64,000 nucleotides of DNA from Xanthomonas hyacinthi (GTDB taxonomy: Bacteria; Pseudomonadota; Gammaproteobacteria; Xanthomonadales; Xanthomonadaceae): NCBI RefSeq assembly GCF_009769165.1, contig NZ_CP043476.1:4223001-4287000 (forward strand), given 5' to 3'. The notes beneath the pieces are model-generated. The model was not told where the DNA came from. It worked only from the letters and a program-made list of their open reading frames with translations, and ran no database searches. Positions 7,744 to 16,493 of this stretch are shown piece by piece. A program made the position numbers and the translations under genes. Each line of letters starts with the position of its first letter. Positions within the stretch are counted from its first letter, which is position 1.

Positions 7744-10164
7744 TCAGTTCCTAAGCGGCTTGCCCGTCTTGAGCATGTGCCCAATCCGCGCCTGGGTCTT
7801 TTCCTGCTGGGCCAGTTCGACGAAGTGCTTGCGCTCGAGCTTGAGCAGCCATTCCTCGTCCACCAGCGCGCCGCGATCGACTTCGCCGCCGCACAGCACG
7901 GTGGCGATGCGGGTGGCGATCTCGTAGTCGTACTCGCTGATGAAGCGGCCTTCCAGCATGTTGACCAGCAGCATCTTGAAGGTGGCGATGCCGACGTCGC
8001 CGGCGACCTGGATGCGCCGCGCCGGCAGCGGCGGGCGGTAGCCGCCCGCGGCCAGCGCGCGCGCTTCGGCCTTGGCGATGTACAGCGCCTCGTAGCTGTT
8101 GAACACGACCTTGTCGGTGCCGCGCAGCAGGCCCAGTTCCTTGGCGTTGACCGCCGAGGTGGAGACCTTGGCCATCGCCACGGTCTCGAAGGTCTTCTTC
8201 AGTTCGGCGAACACGTCGCCGCCGGGACCGGCCGCCTGCGCCGCGCGCACCGCGATCTCCTTCAGGCCGCCGCCGGCCGGCAGCAGGCCGACGCCGGCCT
8301 CGACCAGGCCGATATAGCTCTCCAGCGCGGCCACGGTCCTGGCGCTGTGCATCTGGAATTCGCAGCCGCCGCCCAGGGCCAGGCCGCGTACCGCCGCGAC
8401 CACCGGCACCAGCGAGTATTTGATGCGCTGGCTGGTGGCCTGGAAGTTGGCGACCATCGCCTCGAACGCATCGACCTTGCCGGCCTGCAGCAGGCCCAGC
8501 GCGCCGGCCAGGTCGGCGCCGGCGGAGAAGGGTTCCTTGTGCTGCCAGAGCACCAGGCCCTTGAAGTCCTTCTCGGCGCGGCCGACCGCTTCCTGCAGGC
8601 CGTCCAGCACCTGGTCGGAGACGGTGTTCATCTTGGTCTTGAAGCCGACCACGGCGATGTCGTCGCCGTCGTGCCACAGGCGCAGGCCGTCGTTCTCGAA
8701 CACGGTCTCGCCCGGGGCGAAGGTCTCGCCCAGCAGGGGGTCGGGGAAACGCTGGCGCTGGTACACCGGCAGCGCCGAGCGCGGCAGCTTGGCGTTGCGC
8801 GCCGGGCTGTAGCTGCCCTCGGCGGCGTGCACGCCGTCGCGGCCGTCGAACACCCAGTCCGGCAGCGGCGCGCTGGACATGGCCTTGCCGGCGACGATGT
8901 CGTCGGCGATCCACTGCGCCACCTGCTTCCAGCCGGCGGCCTGCCAGGTCTCGAACGGACCCAGCGACCAGCCATAGCCCCAGCGGATCGCCAGGTCCAC
9001 GTCGCGCGCGGTCTGCGCGATCTCGGCCAGGTGGTAGGCGCTGTAGTGGAACAGGTCGCGGAACGTGGCCCACAGGAACTGCGCCTGCGGGTGCTGGCTC
9101 TCGCGCAGCCTGGCGAACTTCTCCGCCGGGTTCTTGATCTTCAGGATCTCGACCACTTCCGGCGCCGCGCCGCGGTCGGCCGGACGATAGGGATCTGCGG
9201 ATCCCTCCGCAACAGCCCGGCCATCCATGGCCGGACTTTCTAATTTCTGCAGGTCCAGCACCACGATGTCCTTGCCGACCTTGCGGAAGATGCCGGCGCC
9301 GACCTTCTGCCCGAGCGCACCCTTGCCGATCAGCGCCTCCAGCCACTTCGGCGAGGCGAAATACGGGTGCCACGGATCGTCGGGCAGGGTGTCGGCCATG
9401 GTCTTGATGACGTGGGCCATGGTGTCCAGGCCGACCACGTCGGAGGTGCGGTAGGTGGCCGACTTCGGCCGCCCGAGCAGCGGCCCGGTCAGCGCGTCGA
9501 CTTCGTCGAAGCCGAGGCCGGACTGCGCGGTGTGGTGGATGGTGGACAGGATCGAGAACACGCCGATGCGGTTGCCGATGAAGTTCGGGGTGTCCTTGGC
9601 GTAGACCACGCCCTTGCCCAGGGTGGTGACCAGGAACGCTTCCAGGCCTTCCAGCACCGCCGCGTCGGTGCCCTTGGCCGGGATCAGCTCGGCCAGGTGC
9701 ATGTAGCGCGGCGGGTTGAAGAAGTGCACGCCGCAGTAGCGGTGGCGCAGCTGCTCGGGCAGCACGTCGGACAGCGCGTTGATGCCCAGGCCGGAGGTGT
9801 TGGAGGCCAGCACCGCGTGATCGGCCACGAACGGGGCGATCTTCTTGTACAGGTCCTGCTTCCAGTCCATGCGCTCGGCGATGGCTTCGATGATCAGGTC
9901 GCAGCCGCGCAGCTGCTCCAGGCCGGAATCGTAGTTGGCCGGGGTGATCGCCTCGGCCAGCGCCGGGCTGGCCAGCGGCGCCGGGCTGAGCTTGGTCAAG
10001 TTGGCGATGGCCTTGAGCACCACGCCGTCGGGATGGCCGTCCTTGGCCGGAAGATCGAACAGCATGGTGTCGACGCCGGCGTTGGTCAGGTGCGCAGCGA
10101 TCTGCGCGCCCATCACGCCCGCGCCCAGGACGGCGGCACGGCGGACTAGCAGGGGGTTGGACAT
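7744..10164 (-). CDS. 3-hydroxyacyl-CoA dehydrogenase / enoyl-CoA hydratase (FadN-type domain order)
   Basis: This is an 806-residue bifunctional beta-oxidation enzyme. The N-terminal half is the NAD-binding 3-hydroxyacyl-CoA dehydrogenase, with AAVLGAGVMGAQIAAHL at residues about 9-25 and SNTSGLGINALSD. The C-terminal half is a crotonase domain with FSAGADL and an oxyanion segment RGLALGGGCEFQMH. This order (dehydrogenase first) matches Bacillus FadN and not E. coli FadB, where the crotonase domain comes first. fadA lies downstream and a PsrA-like regulator upstream on the same strand, so the three probably form one regulated unit. Confidence 0.92.
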   Translation of the reverse strand: MSNPLLVRRAAVLGAGVMGAQIAAHLTNAGVDTMLFDLPAKDGHPDGVVLKAIANLTKLSPAPLASPALAEAITPANYDSGLEQLRGCDLIIEAIAERMDWKQDLYKKIAPFVADHAVLASNTSGLGINALSDVLPEQLRHRYCGVHFFNPPRYMHLAELIPAKGTDAAVLEGLEAFLVTTLGKGVVYAKDTPNFIGNRIGVFSILSTIHHTAQSGLGFDEVDALTGPLLGRPKSATYRTSDVVGLDTMAHVIKTMADTLPDDPWHPYFASPKWLEALIGKGALGQKVGAGIFRKVGKDIVVLDLQKLESPAMDGRAVAEGSADPYRPADRGAAPEVVEILKIKNPAEKFARLRESQHPQAQFLWATFRDLFHYSAYHLAEIAQTARDVDLAIRWGYGWSLGPFETWQAAGWKQVAQWIADDIVAGKAMSSAPLPDWVFDGRDGVHAAEGSYSPARNAKLPRSALPVYQRQRFPDPLLGETFAPGETVFENDGLRLWHDGDDIAVVGFKTKMNTVSDQVLDGLQEAVGRAEKDFKGLVLWQHKEPFSAGADLAGALGLLQAGKVDAFEAMVANFQATSQRIKYSLVPVVAAVRGLALGGGCEFQMHSARTVAALESYIGLVEAGVGLLPAGGGLKEIAVRAAQAAGPGGDVFAELKKTFETVAMAKVSTSAVNAKELGLLRGTDKVVFNSYEALYIAKAEARALAAGGYRPPLPARRIQVAGDVGIATFKMLLVNMLEGRFISEYDYEIATRIATVLCGGEVDRGALVDEEWLLKLERKHFVELAQQEKTQARIGHMLKTGKPLRN

Positions 10165-10238
10165 AGCGATCAGCCTTTGTGGGTCAACGATTGCGGGATG
10201 TGGGCGGGACGGTTCTTGCGGGAACGTTTTTTGCGAAA

Positions 10239-10871
10239 TCAGGGCGCGGCGCGGGCCAGGAAGCCGGCTTCGGCGAAACGGATCAGTTCGCGCGCGGCGT
10301 GGGCGCGATGCGCGCCTTCGCTGACCCCGGCGGGGCGCTTGATCAGGCCGAAGTCGGCCATGGCGTAGGTCAGGGCGCCGGCCAGGAAGTCCAGGCGCCA
10401 GTACAGTTCTTCCTTGCTCAGCTCGGGCACGCAGGCGGCGATGGCCTTGCCGAACTCGCGCAGCACATGGCCGTAGTGGTCGGACAGGAACTGGCGCAGG
10501 CTGTCGTTCTTCTCGGCGTAGGCGCGGGCGATCACGCGCACGAAGGCGCCGCCGCTCTGGCGGTCCTGGGCCATCGCCAGCGCCGGCTCCACGAATGCGG
10601 CCAGCACCGGCCCGAGCTGGCCCGGATGCATGCGCTGCGCGGTTTCCAGCTGCGCCAGGCGCGCCGCGGTCATCTCGTCCATGCGCCGCCGGAACACCTC
10701 GTTGACCAGGTTCTCCTTGGAGCCGAAGTGGTAGTTGACCGCGGCGATGTTGACGTCGGCCTGGCTGGTGACCTGGCGCAGCGAGGTCCCGGAAAAGCCG
10801 TGCAGGGCGAACAGTTCCTCGGCCGCGCTGAGGATGCGGTCCTTGGTGGAGAAGTGCGCTTGCTTTGCCAT
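10239..10871 (-). CDS. PsrA-like TetR-family transcriptional regulator of fatty-acid metabolism
   Basis: This 210-residue regulator has an N-terminal TetR helix-turn-helix (about residues 7-53: ILSAAEELFALHGFSGTSLR, then ADVNIAAVNYHFGSKENL) and a C-terminal ligand domain of the usual size. The HTH closely resembles Pseudomonas PsrA as I recall it, a long-chain acyl-CoA-responsive repressor of beta-oxidation genes. The start is placed at MAKQAHFSTKD. An in-frame start 21 bases further upstream is less likely. It lies 74 bases before the fadN-type gene on the same strand. A palindrome of PsrA type lies 18 bases before its start. Confidence 0.85.
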   Translation of the reverse strand: MAKQAHFSTKDRILSAAEELFALHGFSGTSLRQVTSQADVNIAAVNYHFGSKENLVNEVFRRRMDEMTAARLAQLETAQRMHPGQLGPVLAAFVEPALAMAQDRQSGGAFVRVIARAYAEKNDSLRQFLSDHYGHVLREFGKAIAACVPELSKEELYWRLDFLAGALTYAMADFGLIKRPAGVSEGAHRAHAARELIRFAEAGFLARAAP

Positions 10872-10888
10872 GCGGCCGCCAGAATCAA

Positions 10889-10904
10889 TCAAACGATTGT
10901 TTGA
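10889..10904. promoter_or_regulatory. probable PsrA-type operator
   Basis: TCAAACGATTGTTTGA has perfect 6-base arms (TCAAAC/GTTTGA) around a 4-base centre. It fits the published PsrA consensus G/CAAAC-N(2-4)-GTTTG/C. It lies just upstream of the PsrA-like gene, so autoregulation is likely. I did not find a clear copy in front of the fadN-type gene. Confidence 0.7.
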
Positions 10905-10987
10905 GTCTAGGCCTCGCCGCCGGCCGCGTCATGTTGCGACGCAGCACGATCCAGCCGGCGGCCGTGCAAAGCCCGCTGCGATTGGAT

Positions 10988-11040
10988 AGAATTGCCCATC
11001 GCAATTCTGGCTAAGCCCGCGTTTTGACGCGGGTTTTTTT
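10988..11040 (+). terminator. two tandem hairpins, the second an intrinsic terminator, ahead of ndk
   Basis: Hairpin 1 pairs AGAATTGC (10988-10995) with GCAATTCT (11001-11008) around a 5-base loop. Hairpin 2 pairs CCCGCGT (11016-11022) with ACGCGGG (11027-11033) and is followed by seven Ts. No gene precedes them on this strand: the nearest, psrA-like, is divergent. They could end a small RNA or act as a leader attenuator for ndk. Confidence 0.75.
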
Positions 11041-11093
11041 CATGCTAACCTCGGGCCATCCAGTCTAGTGGCCCGCCCAACGGAGAACTTCCC

Positions 11094-11519
11094 ATGGCGC
11101 TGGAGCGCACCCTGTCCATCATCAAGCCCGATGCCGTCGCCAAGAACGTCATCGGCGAGATCTATTCCCGTTTCGAGAAGGCCGGCCTGAAGGTCGTGGC
11201 CGCCAAGTACAAGCAGCTGTCGCGCCGCGAGGCCGAGGGCTTCTATGCCGTGCACCGCGAGCGCCCGTTCTTCAACGCGCTGGTCGAGTTCATGATCTCC
11301 GGCCCGGTGATGATCCAGGCGCTGGAAGGCGAGAACGCCGTGGCCGCGCACCGCGACCTGCTCGGCGCCACCAATCCGAAGGACGCCGCGCCGGGCACCA
11401 TCCGTGCCGATTTCGCCGATTCGATCGACGCCAACGCCGCGCACGGTTCCGATTCGGTGGAGAACGCCGCCACCGAAGTGGCGTACTTCTTCGCCGCCAC
11501 CGAAGTGGTTTCGCGCTAA
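11094..11519 (+). CDS. ndk: nucleoside diphosphate kinase
   Basis: This encodes 141 residues, the normal length. The enzyme balances NTP and dNTP pools by phosphate transfer through an active-site histidine. That residue is His117 in NAAHGSDS, as in the family signature, and the N terminus [15 protein letters not shown] is typical. GGAGAA lies before the ATG. rlmN begins 9 bases after the stop, so the two are likely cotranscribed. Confidence 0.97.
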   Translation: MALERTLSIIKPDAVAKNVIGEIYSRFEKAGLKVVAAKYKQLSRREAEGFYAVHRERPFFNALVEFMISGPVMIQALEGENAVAAHRDLLGATNPKDAAPGTIRADFADSIDANAAHGSDSVENAATEVAYFFAATEVVSR

Positions 11520-11528
11520 GAGGTCATC

Positions 11529-12734
11529 GTGAACGAGGTCGCCCACACTCCCTTGGCGCTCGCCGATCCGACCCGGACCGGTGCGGCCGCCAAGCAGAAC
11601 CTGCTCGACCTCGATCGCGAGGGCCTGGAGCGCTTCTTCGCCGAGAGCCTCGGCGAAGCGCGCTACCGCGCCCACCAGGTGATGAAGTGGATCCACCACC
11701 GCTACGTCACCGACTTCGACCAGATGACCGACCTCGGCAAGGCGCTGCGTGCCAAGCTGCAGCAGCATGCCGAGGTCGTCGTCCCCAACATCGTGTTCGA
11801 CAAGCCCTCCAGCGACGGCACCCACAAGTGGCTGCTGGCGATGGGCAGCGACGGCAAGAACGCGATCGAGGCCGTCTACATCCCCGACAAGGGCCGCGGC
11901 ACGCTGTGCGTGTCCTCCCAGGTCGGCTGCGCGCTCAACTGCACGTTCTGCTCCACCGCCACCCAGGGCTTCAACCGCAACCTGTCCACCGCCGAGATCG
12001 TCGGCCAGGTGTGGGTCGCGGCGCGGCATCTGGGCAACGTGCCGCATCAGCAGCGCCGTCTCACCAACGTGGTGATGATGGGCATGGGCGAGCCGCTGAT
12101 GAATTTCGACAACGTCGTGCGCGCGATGAGCGTGATGCGCGACGACCTGGGCTACGGCCTGGCCAACAAGCGGGTCACGCTGTCCACCTCCGGCCTGGTG
12201 CCGATGATCGACCGTCTGTCCAGCGAGAGCGACGTGTCGCTGGCGGTGTCGCTGCATGCGGCCGACGACGCGCTGCGCGAGACGCTGGTGCCGCTCAACA
12301 GGAAATACCCGGTCGCCGAATTGATGGCCGCCTGCGCGCGCTATCTGCGCGCCAACAAGCGCCGCGAATCGGTGACCTTCGAATACACGCTGATGAAGGG
12401 CATCAACGACCAGCCCGAACACGCGCGGCAGCTGGCGCGGCTGATGCGCCAGTTCGACAACGTGGTGCAGACGTCGAACGCGGGCAAGGTCAATCTGATT
12501 CCGTTCAATCCGTTCCCGGGCACGCGCTACGAGCGCTCCGGCGAGACGGAAATCCGCGCGTTCCAGAAGATCCTGCTCGATGCGCAGGTGCTGACCATGG
12601 TGCGGCGCACGCGCGGCGACGACATCGACGCGGCCTGCGGCCAGCTCAAGGGGCAGGTGCTGGACCGCACCCGCCGCCAGGCCGACTTCCAGCGCCAGTT
12701 GCAGACGCAGGCGGACCGGGATGCGGCGGCCTAG
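11529..12734 (+). CDS. rlmN: 23S rRNA A2503 / tRNA A37 C2-methyltransferase
   Basis: This is a 401-residue radical-SAM enzyme that methylates 23S rRNA A2503 and certain tRNAs. The iron-sulfur ligands Cys134, Cys138 and Cys141 are in CALNCTFC. Cys127 (LCVSSQVGC) and Cys370 (ACGQLKG) correspond to the two mechanistic cysteines of E. coli RlmN. The GTG at 11529 gives a short extra N terminus, and a later start near [10 protein letters not shown] cannot be excluded. The pilF ATG lies inside its last codons (14-base overlap). Confidence 0.95.
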   Translation: MNEVAHTPLALADPTRTGAAAKQNLLDLDREGLERFFAESLGEARYRAHQVMKWIHHRYVTDFDQMTDLGKALRAKLQQHAEVVVPNIVFDKPSSDGTHKWLLAMGSDGKNAIEAVYIPDKGRGTLCVSSQVGCALNCTFCSTATQGFNRNLSTAEIVGQVWVAARHLGNVPHQQRRLTNVVMMGMGEPLMNFDNVVRAMSVMRDDLGYGLANKRVTLSTSGLVPMIDRLSSESDVSLAVSLHAADDALRETLVPLNRKYPVAELMAACARYLRANKRRESVTFEYTLMKGINDQPEHARQLARLMRQFDNVVQTSNAGKVNLIPFNPFPGTRYERSGETEIRAFQKILLDAQVLTMVRRTRGDDIDAACGQLKGQVLDRTRRQADFQRQLQTQADRDAAA

Positions 12735-13539
12735 GCACGCCCTGTGCATCGCGGTGTCGGTCGCGGCGCTACTGGCGCTGTCGGCCTGCGCCGGGCACGG
12801 CACCAAGCCGGGCAAGCTGCGCAGCGCCGGGCACGCGGCGCCGGACTACGACTTTCGCGACAACGGCGCGGTCAAGGCGCGCTATGCGCTGCAGGATCAG
12901 CTGGGGTTGGCCGGCAACCGGCTCAGCGGCGGCGATCTGGCCGGCGCCGAGGAGCATGCGCGCAAGGCCCTGGCGCTGGCGCCGGATTCGGTGCAGGCGC
13001 ACACGCTGCTGGCGGTGGTCGCCGGACGCCGCGGCGATGCCGCCGCGGCCGGCGAGCATTACCGCAAGGCGGCCGAACTGGCGCCGAACCGCGGCGAGAC
13101 CTTGAACAACTACGGCGCCTGGCTGTGCGCGAACGGTGCCGCCGCCGAGTCGCTGCAGTGGTTCGATCGCGCCCTGGCGGCGCCGGGCTACGCCACGCCG
13201 GCATCGGCCTTGGCCAATGCCGGCGGTTGCGCGCTGCAGACAGGTCAGCGCGAGCGCGGCGCACGCGAGCTGCGCAAGGCGCTGGCGCTGCAGCCGGACA
13301 ACGCCTACGCGCTGGAAGCGATGGCGCGCGACGAAGCGGCGCAGACGCGCTTTTTCGAGGCGCGCGCCTTCTCGGAACGGCGTCTGGCGGCTGCACCGGC
13401 CACTGCATCCGTGTTACAACTTGCTATTCAGATTGAACAAGGGCTGGGCGACATGGCTGCCGCCGGCCGTTACCAACAGCGGTTGCGCAAGGAGTTTCCC
13501 GATGCCGCGACCACCACTCCCGGGGCTAGTGCATTGTGA
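12721..13539 (+). CDS. pilF: type IV pilus biogenesis/stability lipoprotein PilF (PilW)
   Basis: This encodes 272 residues with a lipoprotein signal (LLALSACAG, lipidated Cys23) and at least four TPR units between about residues 55 and 250, for example [20 protein letters not shown]. PilF pilots the PilQ secretin to the outer membrane. It overlaps the end of rlmN, and its own stop overlaps the GTG of rodZ, so three genes are translationally linked. The rlmN-pilF-rodZ order is common in gammaproteobacteria with type IV pili. Confidence 0.9.
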   Translation: MRRPRHALCIAVSVAALLALSACAGHGTKPGKLRSAGHAAPDYDFRDNGAVKARYALQDQLGLAGNRLSGGDLAGAEEHARKALALAPDSVQAHTLLAVVAGRRGDAAAAGEHYRKAAELAPNRGETLNNYGAWLCANGAAAESLQWFDRALAAPGYATPASALANAGGCALQTGQRERGARELRKALALQPDNAYALEAMARDEAAQTRFFEARAFSERRLAAAPATASVLQLAIQIEQGLGDMAAAGRYQQRLRKEFPDAATTTPGASAL

Positions 13540-14420
13540 TCAGTGATTCCAATCCGAACGCTTTCGACGGCGCCAAAGGTTGCGGGCAACATCTCCGCGA
13601 AGCGCGCGAAGCGGCGGGCCTGAGCATCGACGAGGTCGGTAGCCGCTTGCGCATGCCGGTGCACGTGATCCGTGCATTGGAAACCGAACAGTGGCAGCGC
13701 CTCAGCGCGCCGGTGTTCGTGCGCGGCCAGCTGCGCAGCTACGCGCGCCTGCTCGGGGTGGACCTGGAGCCGCTGCTGGAGAGCGCGCACCTCGCGCCGG
13801 TGCAGCCGGTGGAGCTGATCAGCCATACGCATACGCCGCCGCTGCGGCGCATGCTCGAGAACGCCACCCGGCGCCTGGTGTACGTGGTGATCACCGCCGG
13901 ACTGGCGGTGCCGGTCTGGTACGCCACCCGCACCCATTTCGCCGAGGATGGCCCCAGCACCGCGTCGCTGGACGTGGTGCCGGCGACCCCGGGCGACGCC
14001 GCGCCGCCGGCGCCGCCCGGCGCCGGCGGCAGCAATGCGCAGCCCGCCGCGCCGGTCAACCGCACCGTGCCCAGCGCGGCGCCGTACATCGCTTCGCTGA
14101 CGCCGCTGCCGCGCGCGTCCAGCGAAGCGCAGCGCACTTCCAGCGCCGCGGAAAAGGCCGGCCTGAGCCTGTCGTTCCAGGGCGACAGCTGGGTGCAGAT
14201 CATCGCCCCGGACGGCACGCCGCTGGAGAAGGCGTTGCTGAAAGCCGGCGAAAAGCGCGACTACGCGCCGGGTCAAGTGGGCCGCATCGTGCTCGGCAAT
14301 GCGTCGGCGGTCCAGGTTCAGCAATCCGGTAGTACCGTGGATCTGACCCCGTACAAGCGCGCGAACGTGGCCCGCTTTGCGGTATCCTCTGACGGTTCCG
14401 TGGTGCCAGCGTCCGAGTGA
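13536..14420 (+). CDS. rodZ: cytoskeleton protein RodZ
   Basis: This is a 294-residue bitopic membrane protein. It has an N-terminal helix-turn-helix (about residues 13-80: LREAREAAGLSIDEVGSRLR), one transmembrane segment (about 112-130, LVYVVITAGLAVPVWYA), a Pro/Ala-rich linker, and a C-terminal beta domain of DUF4115 type with LSFQGDSWVQI. RodZ links MreB to the envelope and sets rod shape. The start GTG overlaps the pilF TGA. Confidence 0.92.
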   Translation: MISDSNPNAFDGAKGCGQHLREAREAAGLSIDEVGSRLRMPVHVIRALETEQWQRLSAPVFVRGQLRSYARLLGVDLEPLLESAHLAPVQPVELISHTHTPPLRRMLENATRRLVYVVITAGLAVPVWYATRTHFAEDGPSTASLDVVPATPGDAAPPAPPGAGGSNAQPAAPVNRTVPSAAPYIASLTPLPRASSEAQRTSSAAEKAGLSLSFQGDSWVQIIAPDGTPLEKALLKAGEKRDYAPGQVGRIVLGNASAVQVQQSGSTVDLTPYKRANVARFAVSSDGSVVPASE

Positions 14421-14484
14421 CGGCGGCGCGGTTCCTCAATCTCAACATTCCATGTCCCGTCGTTGCGGCGGGGCGAGAGTACGC

Positions 14485-15123
14485 ATGGCGATCGACGACC
14501 TGCTCGACGAGCACGAACAAAGCGAACGCGTCCGCACTTGGCTCAGGAAAAACGGCGCCGGCCTGATCGGCGGCATTGCCCTGGGCATCGGCGCGATCAT
14601 TGGCTGGCAGTGGTGGACCAGGCAGCATTCCAACGACCTTGCGCTGGCCAATTCCCGCTACGACGCCGTGCTCAAGAGCATCCAGGCCAAGCAACTGGAC
14701 AAGGCGGGCAAGGACATGGCGGCGCTGCAGCAGGGCCCGGCCAACATCTACGCCGAACTGGCTGCGCTGCGCCTGGCCAAGGCGCAGGCCGATGCCGGCA
14801 GCTACGACCAGGCCCTGGCCACACTGCGCGGGCTCAAGGCCGAGGGCGAGCTGAAGCTGTTGATCGACCAGCGCGTGGCGCGGCTGCTGATCCAGACCGG
14901 CAAGAGCGACGAAGCGCTGAAGCTGCTGGCCTCGGCCGACGACAACCAGAGCCTGGAGATCCGCGGCGATGCGCTGATCGCGCAGGGCAAGCGCGAGGCG
15001 GCACGCGAGGCGTACGCCAAGTCGCTGACGACCCTGGACGTGGCGGCGCCGCAACGGCGACTGCTGGAAACGAAATTGATGGATGCAGGCGGCACCGTGC
15101 CGAATCCTGCGGAGCCGATCTGA
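14485..15123 (+). CDS. yfgM: YfgM family protein (ancillary SecYEG/periplasmic chaperone subunit)
   Basis: This encodes 212 residues with a short cytoplasmic N terminus (MAIDDLLDEHEQSERV), one membrane segment (about 26-43, GLIGGIALGIGAIIGWQWW) and a periplasmic TPR-like domain. This is the YfgM layout. In E. coli YfgM contacts SecYEG with PpiD and is also tied to the Rcs response. ATG 14485 is chosen because it opens the conserved N terminus, while longer frames start in rodZ. Its TGA overlaps the bamB ATG. Confidence 0.9.
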   Translation: MAIDDLLDEHEQSERVRTWLRKNGAGLIGGIALGIGAIIGWQWWTRQHSNDLALANSRYDAVLKSIQAKQLDKAGKDMAALQQGPANIYAELAALRLAKAQADAGSYDQALATLRGLKAEGELKLLIDQRVARLLIQTGKSDEALKLLASADDNQSLEIRGDALIAQGKREAAREAYAKSLTTLDVAAPQRRLLETKLMDAGGTVPNPAEPI

Positions 15124-16478
15124 TGAAGGTAGTCATGTTCAAGCGCATCGCGACCATCGCGCTGCTGGGTCTGGCGCTGTCCGGTTGCAGCACGGTCAAG
15201 GGCTGGTTCGCGGGCAAGGACGCGGCCGCCAAGAAGGCCGCCGAGCCGGCCGAGCTGGTCGATTTCAAGCCCTCGGTGAAGATCGTCAAGCTGTGGTCCA
15301 CCGATGCCGGCAAGGGCGAGCAGCGCATCGGCGTGCGCCAGCATCCGGCCGTGGCCGACGGCAAGGTGTACGTGGCCGCGGTCTCCGGTTCGGTCTACGC
15401 GCTGGACCTGCAGACCGGCAAGACGCTGTGGAAATACGACGCCAAGAAGGCGCGCAAGGCGCGCTTGTCGCAGGTGCAGGAGCAGCCGGAGAGCCAGGTC
15501 GAGGGCGAGTCCAGCAAGGGCCTGTCCAAGGACGAGCGCGCCGCCTACAAGCAGCGCCTGCGCAACGAGAAGCAGCAGGCCAAGGAGCGCAAGCGGCTGG
15601 AGAAGAACCGTCCGCTGCCGCGCTTCGCCGGCGGTCCCGGGGTGGGCGAGGGGCTGGTGGTGGTGGGCGGCCTGAATGGCGAAGTGATCGCGCTCGACGC
15701 CGCCAGCGGCACCGAGAAGTGGCACGCCAAAGTCCCCAACGAAGTGATCGCCGCGCCGGTGGTCTCGCAGAACCTGGTGTTCGTGCGCAGCAACGACGGC
15801 CACGTCACCGCGTTCGATGCGAGCACCGGGCAGCAGCGCTGGTTCCACGTGCAGGAACTGCCGACCCTGACCGTGCGCGGCAACGCGCCGGTGGTGTCCG
15901 GCCCGGGCGTGCTGTTCATCGGCAACGACGACGGCACCCTGGCGGCGCTGGCGATGCAGGACGGGCGCGTGCTGTGGGAGCAGACCATCGGCGTGCCGGA
16001 AGGCCGCACCGAACTGGAGCGCATGTCCGACGTGGACGGCGCGCCGGTGCTGGACGGCACCACCCTGTATGCGACCAGCTTCAAGAACCAGACCCTGGCG
16101 CTGGAAGGCCCCAGCGGCCGCCCGCTGTGGACCCGCGATCATGGCGGCGCCGGCGGCGTGGGCGTCAGCTCCAGCAGCGTGGTGGTGGCCGACAACGCCG
16201 GTTCGGTGTGGGCGCTGGACAAGGCCACCGGCGCGGCGACCTGGTCGCAGCCGGCGCTGGCGCGGCGCTCGCTGACCGGCGTGGCGATCCAGGGCGACTA
16301 CGCCGTGGTCGGCGACTACAAGGGCTATCTGCATTGGCTCAAGCTCGACAACGGCGAGATCGCCGCACGCGAGCGGGTGGGACGCAAGGCGCTGGTAGCG
16401 CAGCCGGTGGTGGCCGATGGCATCCTGCTGGTCCAGAACACGAAAGGCGACCTGACCGCGTTCCGGTTGGGTCAATAA
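15123..16478 (+). CDS. bamB: outer membrane protein assembly factor BamB
   Basis: This is a 451-residue lipoprotein with signal peptide and lipobox LALSGCS (Cys22), followed by PQQ-like beta-propeller blades such as SGSVYALDLQTGKTLWKYD and NDGHVTAFDASTGQQRWF. BamB is part of the BAM complex that folds outer-membrane proteins. A highly charged Lys/Glu/Arg-rich insertion (about residues 107-165), probably helical, interrupts the propeller. E. coli BamB (392 residues) has no such insertion. It is coupled to yfgM upstream, and der follows 15 bases after its stop. Confidence 0.93.
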   Translation: MKVVMFKRIATIALLGLALSGCSTVKGWFAGKDAAAKKAAEPAELVDFKPSVKIVKLWSTDAGKGEQRIGVRQHPAVADGKVYVAAVSGSVYALDLQTGKTLWKYDAKKARKARLSQVQEQPESQVEGESSKGLSKDERAAYKQRLRNEKQQAKERKRLEKNRPLPRFAGGPGVGEGLVVVGGLNGEVIALDAASGTEKWHAKVPNEVIAAPVVSQNLVFVRSNDGHVTAFDASTGQQRWFHVQELPTLTVRGNAPVVSGPGVLFIGNDDGTLAALAMQDGRVLWEQTIGVPEGRTELERMSDVDGAPVLDGTTLYATSFKNQTLALEGPSGRPLWTRDHGGAGGVGVSSSSVVVADNAGSVWALDKATGAATWSQPALARRSLTGVAIQGDYAVVGDYKGYLHWLKLDNGEIAARERVGRKALVAQPVVADGILLVQNTKGDLTAFRLGQ

Positions 16479-16493
16479 GGGAAGGAATTCGCG

